The notes under the pieces were generated by a model. That model was not told where the DNA came from. It did not search any database and worked only from the letters and a program-made list of their open reading frames with translations. From assembly GCF_965204195.1 (NCBI RefSeq), contig NZ_OZ241975.1, positions 3,589,317 to 3,653,316 on the forward strand: a DNA stretch of 64,000 nucleotides, read 5' to 3'. How positions within the stretch are numbered: the stretch's first letter is position 1; each line of letters opens with the position of its first letter. This stretch comes from Poriferisodalis sp965204195. Its GTDB lineage: Bacteria; Actinomycetota; Acidimicrobiia; Acidimicrobiales; Poriferisodalaceae. Position numbers and translations under genes: made by a program. This document shows positions 27,063-35,216 of the stretch, piece after piece.

Positions 27063-28229
27063 ATGTTTGAACGCAGATTGACATTGCCGGCGTCGGGCAC
27101 TGAGACGTTCTTTCTGTGGGGGCCTCGACAGGCAGGAAAGAGCACGCTGCTGCGCCAGCAGTATCCCGACGGCGTGTGGGTGGACCTGCTCAAGGCCGAC
27201 GATTTCCGCCGCTACGCCACTCGGCCCGAGCGGCTGCGCCAGGAACTCGAAGCAGCCAGCCCCGCTGGCCCGGACTCGACCCGCCAGGTCGTCATCGACG
27301 AAATCCAGAAGGTGCCCGCACTGCTCGACGAAGTGCATTGGCTCATCGAACGCCACCGGCTGCATTTCGCGCTGTGCGGGTCAAGCGCACGAAAGGTCCG
27401 CCACGGCGCGGCAAATCTGCTCGGCGGGCGGGCGTTGCGCTATGAGCTTCGCGGCCTCACCTCGGGCGAACTCGACGACGCGTTCAACCTCGACCGGATG
27501 CTCAATCATGGCTACTTGCCGCGCATGTACGAATCGGAACGGCCCCACCGCCTGCTGGATGCCTACATCGCCGATTACCTGCGGCAGGAGATCGCTGCTG
27601 AGGGCCTAGTACGCAATCTGCCTGCGTTCTCCGACTTCCTCGACGCCGCGGCCCTCAGCGACGGCGACCCCGTCAACTTCGCCAACATCGCCCGCGAATG
27701 CGGTGTCTCGGGACCGACGGCCAAGGCGCACTTCGGCATCCTCACCGACACGCTGCTGGCCCGTTGGCTGCCGCGCTGGCGGCGACGGGCGAAGCGCCGC
27801 CTGGCTGGGGCACCCAAGCTGTACTTCGAGGATGTCGGCGTGGTGAATCGCCTCGCCCGTCGCGGCACGGTCGAGCGGGGCTCAGACGCGTACGGCAAGG
27901 CGTTCGAGAACTGGGTGTTCCACGAGCTGTGCGCGATGACGGCGTACCACGAGACCGGCGAGGAGCTCAGCTACTGGCGGCTGCCCAGCGGCATCGAGGT
28001 GGACTTCATCGTGGGCGACATGCGTGTCGCGATCGAAGCCAAGGCCACCGCCACCGTCACCGCACGCCATCTTCGGGGGCTGCGCACACTCGCCGAGGAG
28101 CACGCTGAGCTACGCGCCCGAATGCTGGTCTGCCTCGAAGACCGGCCACGCCGCACCCACGACGGCATCGACATCATCCCCGCACACGAATTCGCCCGCC
28201 GCCTCTGGCAAGAAGGCCTAGCGCAATAG
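27063..28229 (+). CDS. AAA+ ATPase with DUF4143-type C-terminal domain
   Basis: 388 residues. Walker A is GPRQAGKSTLLRQQ and Walker B is VVIDEIQKVPALLDEV, near the N-terminus. The segment KVRHGAANLLGGRALRYELR and the following LLDAYIADYLRQEI match the ATPase/DUF4143 family. Near the C-terminus, GIEVDFIVGDMRVAIEAKAT resembles a nuclease-like domain (D..E.K pattern). I chose ATG 27063 because MFERRLTLP is a typical family start and the upstream ATG at 27021 would put the palindrome inside the gene. Genes of this family are common in accessory DNA. Their function is mostly unknown. Confidence 0.85.
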   Translation: MFERRLTLPASGTETFFLWGPRQAGKSTLLRQQYPDGVWVDLLKADDFRRYATRPERLRQELEAASPAGPDSTRQVVIDEIQKVPALLDEVHWLIERHRLHFALCGSSARKVRHGAANLLGGRALRYELRGLTSGELDDAFNLDRMLNHGYLPRMYESERPHRLLDAYIADYLRQEIAAEGLVRNLPAFSDFLDAAALSDGDPVNFANIARECGVSGPTAKAHFGILTDTLLARWLPRWRRRAKRRLAGAPKLYFEDVGVVNRLARRGTVERGSDAYGKAFENWVFHELCAMTAYHETGEELSYWRLPSGIEVDFIVGDMRVAIEAKATATVTARHLRGLRTLAEEHAELRARMLVCLEDRPRRTHDGIDIIPAHEFARRLWQEGLAQ

Positions 28230-28350
28230 CACCTGAGCGTCGTCGTAGACAAACGATCCGACGGCGCTGACCTCGCCCTGGCGCGGTATCGTCTCTGGCG
28301 TACGCTCCTCGTCGGCCTCTCACGGAAGCTGCTTGGGGCACAGTTGCGGC

Positions 28351-28377
28351 GAGGCGGCACCGTATCGGTGCCGCCTC
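28351..28377 (+). terminator. Strong GC-rich hairpin downstream of the ATPase gene
   Basis: A perfect 12-bp stem (GAGGCGGCACCG / CGGTGCCGCCTC) with a 3-base loop, 121 bases after the ATPase stop and before hicB. No long T run follows, only TTTT about 15 bases later. It probably ends or slows transcription of the ATPase gene. Confidence 0.55.
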
Positions 28378-28442
28378 TGCATTCAGAGACGATTTTCGGA
28401 TACCTGATGCTCGACGCCGACGGCCAGCAGGGAGATGCAGGC

Positions 28443-28634
28443 GTGCGGACCACGAAGATCGTCTACTGGCAAGAGCACGAGTGGTGGCTCGGCTACCTCG
28501 CGGAATTCCCCGACTATTGGACCCATGGGACGACGCTGGAAGACCTCGAAGAGCACCTGCGCGACCTTCACGCAGACCTGACGAGCGGTGAACTATCTGG
28601 GGTGCGTCACGTCGCCGATCTCACGTTGGCGTGA
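28443..28634 (+). CDS. hicB: HicB-family antitoxin
   Basis: 63 residues from GTG 28443, which has a GGGAGA ribosome binding site seven bases upstream. An in-frame ATG at 28407 would add 12 residues. The sequence has the HicB fold pattern: WWLGYLAEFPDYWTHGTTLE, then a helix (EHLRDLHADL), ending SGVRHVADLTLA. Short HicB proteins of this kind are antitoxins paired with HicA mRNA interferases. The next frame starts like HicA but ends after 13 residues, so the antitoxin appears orphaned. Confidence 0.75.
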   Translation: MRTTKIVYWQEHEWWLGYLAEFPDYWTHGTTLEDLEEHLRDLHADLTSGELSGVRHVADLTLA

Positions 28635-28672
28635 AGCGGACCGAACTGGTGAGACGGATCAACGCGACATGA
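28631..28672 (+). pseudogene. hicA: Truncated HicA toxin remnant
   Basis: A GTG overlaps the hicB stop (GTGA), the normal arrangement in hicBA pairs of this type. The encoded start KRTELVRRINAT matches the HicA N-terminus (KR..L.RRI) but a TGA follows after 13 residues. The conserved HicA glycine-serine-His part is absent in all frames downstream, where a minus-strand gene ends at 28678. The toxin gene has probably lost its 3' part. Confidence 0.6.
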
Positions 28673-28677
28673 CCGCT

Positions 28678-29070
28678 TCACGAGGGCCCCGACAAGTCAC
28701 TTCGGTAGTAGGCCATCAATTGAAGGGCAGACACTGGGACGAGCAGGATTCCGAGACGCGTAATGGTTGCCAGCAGGCAGGCGCCGATCACAATCAGGCT
28801 GATGCGGAGAACAACTGCGATTGCCTTGGCCGAGGCCACGAGTGGAAGTCCAACAATGCAGCCGACGATCCAGAACGCTGCTACGACCGCGCGTGGCGGA
28901 TTGGACGGCGTAGGCGCATACGACACGGACGTTTCAGGAGCCTGGCCGACTAGGGGAAACACGGCATCCAAGTCGAGTTCGTCGCCTTGCACGATCAACA
29001 TGTAGGCCGAGACCAGGACCCAATAGAAAAGTGCCGCCGATGTTGTCCAGCGCACTCCATTGGAACCCAT
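28678..29070 (-). CDS. Unrecognised small membrane protein
   Basis: 130 residues from ATG 29070. Predicted helices are WTTSAALFYWVLVSAYMLIV near the start, AVVAAFWIVGCIVGLPLVAS in the middle, and one or two further helices (AIAVVLRISLIVIGACLLAT). A ~35-residue polar loop lies between helices 1 and 2. No family is recognised. The open frame continues upstream as a shadow of hemL. It follows hemL by 34 bases and ends six bases from the HicA remnant, so it sits at the border of the accessory segment. Confidence 0.6.
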   Translation of the reverse strand: MGSNGVRWTTSAALFYWVLVSAYMLIVQGDELDLDAVFPLVGQAPETSVSYAPTPSNPPRAVVAAFWIVGCIVGLPLVASAKAIAVVLRISLIVIGACLLATITRLGILLVPVSALQLMAYYRSDLSGPS

Positions 29071-29104
29071 GACCGCTACGGCGAGTGCCTGAGCGTCGGG
29101 TGCG

Positions 29105-30394
29105 TTAGGCCTGTGACGCGGCTGAGGCGGCCGTGGCGATGTCGGTGAGGGTTTCGTCGATGACGTCGAGCGTGTGGGCGAGGCTGACGAAGACCGCTTC
29201 GTAGGCACCGGGTGCGAAGGCCACACCGCGCCGGAGCAGCTCGGCGTGCAGGCGGGCGTAGGCCCGCTCATCGGTAGTGCGGGCATCGTCGTAGTCGGCC
29301 GGGACCCAGCCGGGCTCGACGACCGAGCCGCAATACAGGCCCACGAGCGTGCCGACCTGGACGACAGCGGCGTCGAAGCCTGATCGCGTCAGTGCTGCGC
29401 GCAAGCCGTCGGCGAACTGACCGGCGCGGGCCTCCAGCTCCGCATAGGCCGCCGGCGTGAGCTGCTCGAGCGCAGCGAGCCCTGCGGCGGTGGCGAGCGG
29501 GTTTCCGGACAGCGTGCCGGCTTGGTACACAGCGCCCGTCGGGGCCAGCGTCTGCATGATCTCGGACCGGGCTCCGAGGGCGCCGATGGGCAGGCCGCCG
29601 CCGATGACCTTGCCGAAGCAGGAGATGTCGGGCGTCACGCCGAATCGCTCGGCGGCACCGCCACGGCACAAGCGGAATCCGGTGATGACCTCGTCGAAGA
29701 TCAGCAGTGCGCCCGATTCGTCGCAGGCGGCACGCAGGCCCTCCAGGAATCCGGGCACGGGCGGCACCACGCCCATGTTCGCCGCCACCGGTTCCACGAT
29801 GACCGCCGCCACTCGGTCATCGAGCTCGGGGACCTCGTTGTACGGAGCGACAACCGTGTCAGCCACGCCGCTCGGCGGGACGCCTGCAGAGCCGGACAGG
29901 CCCAGCGTGGCGACGCCGCTGCCGCCTGCGGCCAGCAGCGCGTCAGCGTGGCCGTGGTAGCAGCCAGCGAACTTCACGATGCGGGACCGGCCGGTGTAAC
30001 CCCGTGCGAGACGCACGGCAGTCATGGTGGCCTCAGTGCCGCTGCTCACCAGGCGCACTTGCTCGACACCGGTCGCAGCCTCAGCGATCCGCTCGGCAAG
30101 CAACACCTCGCGCCGCGTCGGCGCGCCGTAGGACGTGCCGTCGGCCGCCGCCTTCGCTACAGCTTCGGTGACCGCCGGGTGGGCGTGGCCCAGGATGATC
30201 GCCCCGTAGGACTGCACGAAATCGAGATACCGGCGGCCTTCGACATCGAAGACATACGGCCCTTCGGCTCGCGCAACGAAGTACGGCGTGCCGCCGACCG
30301 AGCCGAAGGCGCGTACGGGCGAGTTGACGCCACCGGGAATCACCCTGCGCGCAGCTTCAAACAGTTCGGCGTTCGTGCTGTTCGACCCGGTCAC
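29105..30394 (-). CDS. hemL: Glutamate-1-semialdehyde 2,1-aminomutase
   Basis: 429 residues, the normal length. It converts glutamate-1-semialdehyde to 5-aminolevulinate with pyridoxal phosphate. Family features are RRVIPGGVNSPVRAF near the start, SGTEATMTAVRLARGYTGR, FDEVITGFRLCRGG and the PLP-lysine motif SCFGKVIGGGLPIGALG. Together with hemA it forms the C5 pathway to tetrapyrroles. The aspartic-protease-like gene, 36 bases upstream, separates it from hemD. Confidence 0.97.
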   Translation of the reverse strand: MTGSNSTNAELFEAARRVIPGGVNSPVRAFGSVGGTPYFVARAEGPYVFDVEGRRYLDFVQSYGAIILGHAHPAVTEAVAKAAADGTSYGAPTRREVLLAERIAEAATGVEQVRLVSSGTEATMTAVRLARGYTGRSRIVKFAGCYHGHADALLAAGGSGVATLGLSGSAGVPPSGVADTVVAPYNEVPELDDRVAAVIVEPVAANMGVVPPVPGFLEGLRAACDESGALLIFDEVITGFRLCRGGAAERFGVTPDISCFGKVIGGGLPIGALGARSEIMQTLAPTGAVYQAGTLSGNPLATAAGLAALEQLTPAAYAELEARAGQFADGLRAALTRSGFDAAVVQVGTLVGLYCGSVVEPGWVPADYDDARTTDERAYARLHAELLRRGVAFAPGAYEAVFVSLAHTLDVIDETLTDIATAASAASQA

Positions 30395-30430
30395 GGCCTC
30401 GCAGCGTACGCGAACCGGCGTCTGCCGCTG

Positions 30431-30910
30431 TCAGGCGGGGGCGAGGGATTTCAGCCGTATCGCGGAGAGGCGCTCGTTGCGCGGGTCTACTTCGATGCCA
30501 GCTGCCTCGAGCGCGGTCACACCGAGCAGCGGCTCAGTGTCGTCCTCCACAAAAACCACCTTGCCCGCGACTATCTCGTCCATGAACTCGATCTGGGCTA
30601 CCCCGTGGTCATACGGCCGACGGCTGCCGTCGGCGAGTTCGTAGGTGCGGGTGCCCACCGGCGCTATGCCGATGGCTTCCAAGTGCTCGCGTGGCACCAG
30701 GGAATCTATGGCCCCGGTGTCCACGAGGAACTTGCCTTCCCAGGTTCGATCCGGTTCAGCCGGGTTCCTGATGGTGACGTTGACGTGTGTTGCACCCATG
30801 GGCAGTTTCCCTCGCTTGACAGGGCGGAACCCGACCAACCGGCCGGGGCGGCGCTGAGTCTCGCTTGCAGCGTCGCGGGGGTCCGTGGGATTTTCTGGTG
30901 TGCGCGTCAT
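30431..30910 (-). CDS. Single-domain aspartic-protease-like protein (clan AA)
   Basis: 159 residues from ATG 30910; an internal ATG at 30799 would give 122 residues, the commoner size for this family. The active-site motif is FLVDTGAIDSLVP (D64-T65-G66-A67) in a retropepsin-like fold, with LADGSRRPYDHGVAQIEF and EPLLGVTALEAAGIEVDP also typical. Such proteins would act as dimers. The substrate is unknown. It sits between hemD and hemL where hemB is often found, but nothing in the sequence ties it to heme synthesis. Confidence 0.8.
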   Translation of the reverse strand: MTRTPENPTDPRDAASETQRRPGRLVGFRPVKRGKLPMGATHVNVTIRNPAEPDRTWEGKFLVDTGAIDSLVPREHLEAIGIAPVGTRTYELADGSRRPYDHGVAQIEFMDEIVAGKVVFVEDDTEPLLGVTALEAAGIEVDPRNERLSAIRLKSLAPA

Positions 30911-30936
30911 GGCACCAGTGTCGCGCTGCGCTCGCG

Positions 30937-31800
30937 TCAGCCATGCACAGCGGCGGCGACAGCGTCGACGAGTCCGGCATCGGTAGGACTCGCCGCGACG
31001 ACCGCCACCGGCAGGTCGGCCTGGGCGCAAGCGGCTGCCGTGGTGCGCCCGATGCAGACCACTCGGCCGTTGACCAATGACCCCGCAGACGGCGGCGCGG
31101 AGGGCTCATTGAGCGACTGGCGCGGCGGCGGATCGTTGCCCGCCGCCGACAGATCACCGCCCGGCGGCGCGGCAGTGCTGGCCACTTGCGATAGGTGGCC
31201 TTGCACGGCGGAGGGTGAGGCGAACACCACGGCATCCGCGCTGGACACGTCGGCGGCTAGATGGTCAGACAGCGTGGGCGTCACAGTGCGATATGCGCTC
31301 ACGGCATCGATGTTCCAGCCGCGAGCGCGCAGGCCGTCGACCAGATCGGGACGGGCCTGTGCCGACTGGGGCACGAAGCACCAGTCGTCTGGGCGGGGCT
31401 CAGGGAAGGCAGCGGCCAGCCCGGCAGCATCGTGCTGCTCGGGCACCAGCGTGACCGGACGGTTGATCTCGGACTCGACGCGGGCCGCCGTGGAGGGGCC
31501 GACGGCCGCTGTGCGGATACGCGCGAAGCGCTTGCGAACGCCGCGCCGGTCGGCGCGGGCGAACGTGGCCGCCACGGCATTCGAGGACGTGAACGCAACC
31601 CAGCTGTACTGCTCGAGCCGCAGCAGCGCGTCGTCGAGCGGTTGGCCGCCGTCGAGCGGGGGCACCACCGCTATGGCGGGAGCCAGCACCACGTTCGCGC
31701 CCCGCTCACGCAACGCTGCCGCGAGCGGCGCGGCTTGATGCGACGCCCTCGTGACGACGACGGTGCGGCCAGCCAGATCGGCAGCCATCGGGTCACTCAT
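30937..31800 (-). CDS. hemD: Uroporphyrinogen-III synthase
   Basis: 287 residues. The protein begins with GRTVVVTRASHQAAPLAAAL, the usual start of HemD. It then has WVAFTSSNAVAATF and GPSTAARV in the first lobe and ADAVVFASPSAVQGHL in the second. It closes the linear tetrapyrrole made by HemC with inversion of ring D. An Ala/Pro-rich insertion lies near residues 205-240. The start overlaps the hemC stop by four bases (ATGA), matching their consecutive reactions. Confidence 0.92.
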   Translation of the reverse strand: MSDPMAADLAGRTVVVTRASHQAAPLAAALRERGANVVLAPAIAVVPPLDGGQPLDDALLRLEQYSWVAFTSSNAVAATFARADRRGVRKRFARIRTAAVGPSTAARVESEINRPVTLVPEQHDAAGLAAAFPEPRPDDWCFVPQSAQARPDLVDGLRARGWNIDAVSAYRTVTPTLSDHLAADVSSADAVVFASPSAVQGHLSQVASTAAPPGGDLSAAGNDPPPRQSLNEPSAPPSAGSLVNGRVVCIGRTTAAACAQADLPVAVVAASPTDAGLVDAVAAAVHG

Positions 31801-32672
31801 GGCGCTGTACGGTCCAGCAGTTCACGCGCAAGCGCCTCGCCGACAGCTTCCCCGTGCGGGCCTACGAGCGAGGCGCGCGCGATGGCACTGTCAAGCCCAG
31901 CAAGCATCGCTGACATCGCGATGTTGCCGTCTGCGTCGATGGTGGCGTGAGCGCCAGCGGGCAGTTCGCAGCCGCCGCCCAGCGTCCGCAGGAATGCTCG
32001 CTCGGCATGAACGCATCGTGTGGTCACTTCGTCGATGATCGCGCCGACAGCGGCAGCAGTGTCAGCGTCGTCAGAGCGGTGCTCGATCGCGATGGCACCC
32101 TGGCCGACTTGGGGCACGATCTCGTCGGGGCCGAATAGCTGTGCGACCCGGTGAGACTCGCCGAGACGCTCGAGTGCCGCCGCCGCCACGGCCACGGCAT
32201 CGATGCCGGGCCGATCGGCTGCTGCGATGCGGCGGGCCATGTTCCCGCGCAAGCCGGTGAAGTGCAGATCAGGCCGCAAAGCCGCCAGCTGGCATTCGCG
32301 ACGCTGCGAACCCGTGGCGATCAGGCCACCAGCGGCGATGTCATCAAGCGCCGCTCCGACGAGTGCGTCGCGCGCGTCGCCCCGCACTAGACAGCCTGCG
32401 AGCATCAAGCCCGGGGTCGGCTCAGACCGCATGTCCTTGGCGCTGTGCACGGCCATGTCGGCGCGCCCATCGAGTACTGCCGCTTGCACCTCGGTCACGA
32501 ACACGCCCCTGCCGGACATCTCCGAAATCGGCGTGGACAGGTCGAGATCGCCGGTGGTGCGAACGGGCACGAGCTCGATGTCGCCCCGGGAAGCTCCGGC
32601 TGCCTCCAGCGCGGTGGCGACGGCACGCGCCTGCCAGGTTGCCAGCGGGCTCGATCGTGTCGCGATCCTCAC
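31797..32672 (-). CDS. hemC: Hydroxymethylbilane synthase (porphobilinogen deaminase)
   Basis: 291 residues from GTG 32672, giving RIATRSSPLATWQARAV as the family-typical start. It joins four porphobilinogens on a dipyrromethane cofactor, whose attachment Cys lies in LGGGCELPAGAHA. Other signatures are VHSAKDMRSEPTPGL and ATGSQRRECQLAALRPDL. The frame extends upstream to 32765, but that part is the 54-bp repeat and is unlikely to be coding. It overlaps hemD by four bases. Confidence 0.95.
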   Translation of the reverse strand: MRIATRSSPLATWQARAVATALEAAGASRGDIELVPVRTTGDLDLSTPISEMSGRGVFVTEVQAAVLDGRADMAVHSAKDMRSEPTPGLMLAGCLVRGDARDALVGAALDDIAAGGLIATGSQRRECQLAALRPDLHFTGLRGNMARRIAAADRPGIDAVAVAAAALERLGESHRVAQLFGPDEIVPQVGQGAIAIEHRSDDADTAAAVGAIIDEVTTRCVHAERAFLRTLGGGCELPAGAHATIDADGNIAMSAMLAGLDSAIARASLVGPHGEAVGEALARELLDRTAP

Positions 32673-32706
32673 GCGATCAAGAGGCTGAGCCAGCAGGCGA
32701 AGCCGT

Positions 32707-32760
32707 GGCCCGAGCGGCCCGTGAGCCCGTATCCAATACGAACTGGGAACAAGAGCGGGA
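32707..32760 (+). repeat. 54-bp interspersed repeat, copy 1 (hemA-hemC gap)
   Basis: This 54-bp element occurs again in inverted orientation at 35151-35204. The two copies agree at 50 positions, with all four differences clustered in the middle. The outer parts are GGCCCGAGCGGCCCGTGAGC and ACTGGGAACAAGAGCGGGA. It lies in the 140-bp gap upstream of hemC. Confidence 0.9.
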
Positions 32761-32812
32761 AACAAGCAGGGTGACCACGGGACGGTGCACCTATCCGCGC
32801 ATTACCGCAGAT

Positions 32813-34072
32813 CTACAGATCGAACAGGTCGCGCACTGAGTCTGCGAGCCGGTCGCCCTTGGCCTTGCCTGCCGCGGACCTCAACGCCACGGTGGGCTCA
32901 TGCATCAGCTTGTTGACGAGCGCGGCGGTCGCGCGCTCGAGCGCCTCGCGTGCGTCGTCGTCGAGATCGGGGTGGGCTGCCAAGGCGCGTTCGAGCTCGG
33001 ATTGGCGCACTGCTTCGGCCTTGCCGCGCAGCGATTCGATGAGCGGGGCCATTTCCCGGGCGGTGCGGTCGGCGGAGAAACGCTCCGTCTCGTCAGCCAG
33101 GATCGATTCGACGGCCGCCACCTCGGCTTGCCGGCCCGCCTGACCGACCTCAGCAAATCGCGACAGGTCATCCATGTCGAGGAGGGTGACACCGGGAAGG
33201 CGAGCTACAGCCGGGTCGACATCTCGCGGCACGGCAATGTCCACGATCAGCAGCGGGCGACCGGCGCGTCGCTCAATGATCGCTCCGACGCTGGCGTGGT
33301 CGACGATCACCGAACTGGCACCGGTGGACGTCAGCAGCAGATCAACCTCGACCAACGCATCTTCCAAGCTTCCGAGCGGCAGGTGGTGGCCTCCGACCCG
33401 AGCTGCCAAGGCTTCGGCGTGCGAAGGCGTGCGGTTGGCTACCTGCACTGCTGCAGGACCAGCTGCCGCGAGCGCGACGATCATGCCCTCGGCCATTTCG
33501 CCGGCGCCCACGACGAGCACCTGAGCATCCTCCAAGGTGCCGAGGTGGTTCTTGGCCATGCTCACTGCCGCGTGGCTGATCGAAGCGGTCCCCCGTGCGA
33601 TGCCGGTTTCGGTGCGTGCGCGCTTGCCGGCACTGATGCCGTGGCGGAACAGCTGGTTCAGGACTGCGCCCGTCGCGCCCTCGGTTCGTGCCGTGTCCCA
33701 TGCGGTGCGGACCTGGCCCAAGATCTCATGCTCCCCGACCACGGCGGATTCCAGGCCGCTGGCCACACGGAACAGGTGACGCGCCGCGTCGTCGTCGTAG
33801 TGGACGTAGAGATGGTCGGACAGCTCGGCGGGCGCTGCACCCGACAGCGTGCAGAAGAAATCGCGCATCTCGCCGAACGCCGCATGGAATTTCTCGGCTA
33901 CGACGTAAGCCTCGGTGCGGTTGCACGTGGACACGACGACGGCCTCGCTGACGTTCGCGCACGACGCGAGATCAGCAAGTCGTTTCGGCACGTCGGCGGC
34001 GGCAACCGTGCAGCGCTCCAATAGCTCAAGCGGTGCGCTGCGATGGCTCACGCCCATGACAACGATGGACAC
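32813..34072 (-). CDS. hemA: Glutamyl-tRNA reductase
   Basis: 419 residues from GTG 34072, beginning SIVVMGVSHRSAPLELLERC. The catalytic Cys is in VVVSTCNRTEAYVV. The NADPH-binding domain has AQVLVVGAGEMAEGMIVALA, and MAKNHLGTLEDAQ lies in the linking region. The C-terminal ~100 residues form the helical dimerisation domain. It reduces glutamyl-tRNA to glutamate-1-semialdehyde, the first committed step of tetrapyrrole synthesis. hemC follows after 140 bases that include the 54-bp repeat, so the two may be expressed separately. Confidence 0.96.
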   Translation of the reverse strand: MSIVVMGVSHRSAPLELLERCTVAAADVPKRLADLASCANVSEAVVVSTCNRTEAYVVAEKFHAAFGEMRDFFCTLSGAAPAELSDHLYVHYDDDAARHLFRVASGLESAVVGEHEILGQVRTAWDTARTEGATGAVLNQLFRHGISAGKRARTETGIARGTASISHAAVSMAKNHLGTLEDAQVLVVGAGEMAEGMIVALAAAGPAAVQVANRTPSHAEALAARVGGHHLPLGSLEDALVEVDLLLTSTGASSVIVDHASVGAIIERRAGRPLLIVDIAVPRDVDPAVARLPGVTLLDMDDLSRFAEVGQAGRQAEVAAVESILADETERFSADRTAREMAPLIESLRGKAEAVRQSELERALAAHPDLDDDAREALERATAALVNKLMHEPTVALRSAAGKAKGDRLADSVRDLFDL

Positions 34073-34180
34073 GAGGACTACCCAGGGTTCGGAAATGCGG
34101 CCCGCACAGTCTCGCCGATCCGGCACCCCGTTTCCACGCGTTCGACAAAAGATCGCGCAGCAAATGGGGTCACAGAACGA

Positions 34181-34270
34181 TCAGTCGAGCGCCACGAGCA
34201 GCTGGATGGTTGCGGCGAGCAGGATGACCGCAGCGAGCGCGGCCAGCACGAGCGCTGTTCGAGGTCTCAT
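34181..34270 (-). CDS. 29-residue single-helix membrane peptide
   Basis: A short frame with a good ribosome binding site (GAGAGGGTGAC before ATG). It encodes a basic start (RPRT), one hydrophobic helix (ALVLAALAAVILLAATIQLL) and an acidic end. It lies 22 bases after the SAM hydroxide adenosyltransferase-like gene and 108 bases before hemA, in the same direction. Small membrane peptides of this form are plausible, but only the start signal and composition support it. Confidence 0.5.
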   Translation of the reverse strand: MRPRTALVLAALAAVILLAATIQLLVALD

Positions 34271-34292
34271 GTCACCCTCTCATGTCACGGTC

Positions 34293-35117
34293 TCACGCTG
34301 TGGGGCGCAGCCGGACTTCGGTACCCACTGCGAAGCCAAGATGAGCGGCGCTCCCGCCGGCGATCGTCAACTCGAGCAAGCCGAAGGGATCGTCGCACAG
34401 GGCGAGGCTGCCTGTGTCCGTCGACCCCGCAGGCGCCAGCCGGACCGACTGCGAATTCGCTGCCGCGGGCTGTGACGCACTCGCGCCTGCCGTCCATTCC
34501 ATGACCAGGAGATCGCCGAGGGCTGCCAGCGTCTCGCGGTCGACGTTGAGCTGCACCGTGCCCCAGCGCGTCACCGACAGCACTTCCGCGGTCACCGAAC
34601 CGTCGTCTTCGACGCGGGGCACCGCAACGAGCGACGGCAACAGCAGCGAGGGGTCGATCGGCGCGCCCAACGCTTCAATCGGCGCTCCGGCCGCCAGCAG
34701 ACCGGCTGCGGGCGCGAGCACATCGCGCGCCGGGTGAAGCACAGATTGGGGATCGCCGCAGTCGGCAACCTCGATGCACACAGCGATGTCCGCTCCGCCG
34801 ACCGTCGCCACCGCAGCCGCCAGCATCCCATTGTCCGGGCCGACCAGCATCGATTGGCCGTCGCCGACCGAGACCGCTATGGCGGGCCGGTCCAAGCGGC
34901 GTCCCACCGATGCGAGCACCACCCCCGGCGCAAGGTGCGGCACGCTGCGCGCCAGCATCAAAGCTGCCGTGCGCGTATCGCCCGGATCGATCTCGTGGCA
35001 CAGGTCGATCACGGCGGCGTGGGGAGCGGCCTGGCGCACGATCGAATGAACGACGCCCACCGACTCGTCTGCGGTGCCCAGATCGCTCAAGCACGTGATC
35101 GTGTCGAAACCTGTCAT
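34293..35117 (-). CDS. SAM hydroxide adenosyltransferase / SAM-dependent chlorinase-fluorinase family protein
   Basis: 274 residues. The N-terminal domain starts TITCLSDLGTADESVGVVHS and has VIDLCHEIDPGDTRTAALML and VGPDNGMLAAAVA, which match the DUF62 family. The C-terminal domain ends with a small beta-barrel-like stretch (GFAVGTEVRLRP). Most members hydrolyse S-adenosylmethionine to adenosine and methionine rather than halogenate. The normal TDFG motif reads SDLG here. It is encoded between proC and hemA. The biological role of the family is not settled. Confidence 0.85.
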   Translation of the reverse strand: MTGFDTITCLSDLGTADESVGVVHSIVRQAAPHAAVIDLCHEIDPGDTRTAALMLARSVPHLAPGVVLASVGRRLDRPAIAVSVGDGQSMLVGPDNGMLAAAVATVGGADIAVCIEVADCGDPQSVLHPARDVLAPAAGLLAAGAPIEALGAPIDPSLLLPSLVAVPRVEDDGSVTAEVLSVTRWGTVQLNVDRETLAALGDLLVMEWTAGASASQPAAANSQSVRLAPAGSTDTGSLALCDDPFGLLELTIAGGSAAHLGFAVGTEVRLRPTA

Positions 35118-35150
35118 GGCTGCAGAGCGTCTCGTGGCGACACGCTTATC

Positions 35151-35204
35151 TCCCGCTCTTGTTCCCAGTCTCGATTGGATACGGGCTCACGGGCCGCTCG
35201 GGCC
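35151..35204 (-). repeat. 54-bp interspersed repeat, copy 2 (inverted; proC downstream gap)
   Basis: This is the inverted partner of the element at 32707-32760, about 2.4 kb away. It lies in the 99-bp gap between proC and the SAM-adenosyltransferase-like gene. The 30 outer bases on one side and 20 on the other match; the central four bases differ. Confidence 0.9.
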
Positions 35205-35216
35205 CCAGGCGCTCGA

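Noticed and set aside
28344..28442. A longer HicB from 28344
   Set aside because: The extension would translate the 12-bp hairpin; GTG 28443 has a good ribosome binding site and a family-like start.
31797..32765. A longer HemC starting at 32765
   Set aside because: The extra N-terminus is a translation of the 54-bp interspersed repeat, and HemC family starts match GTG 32672.
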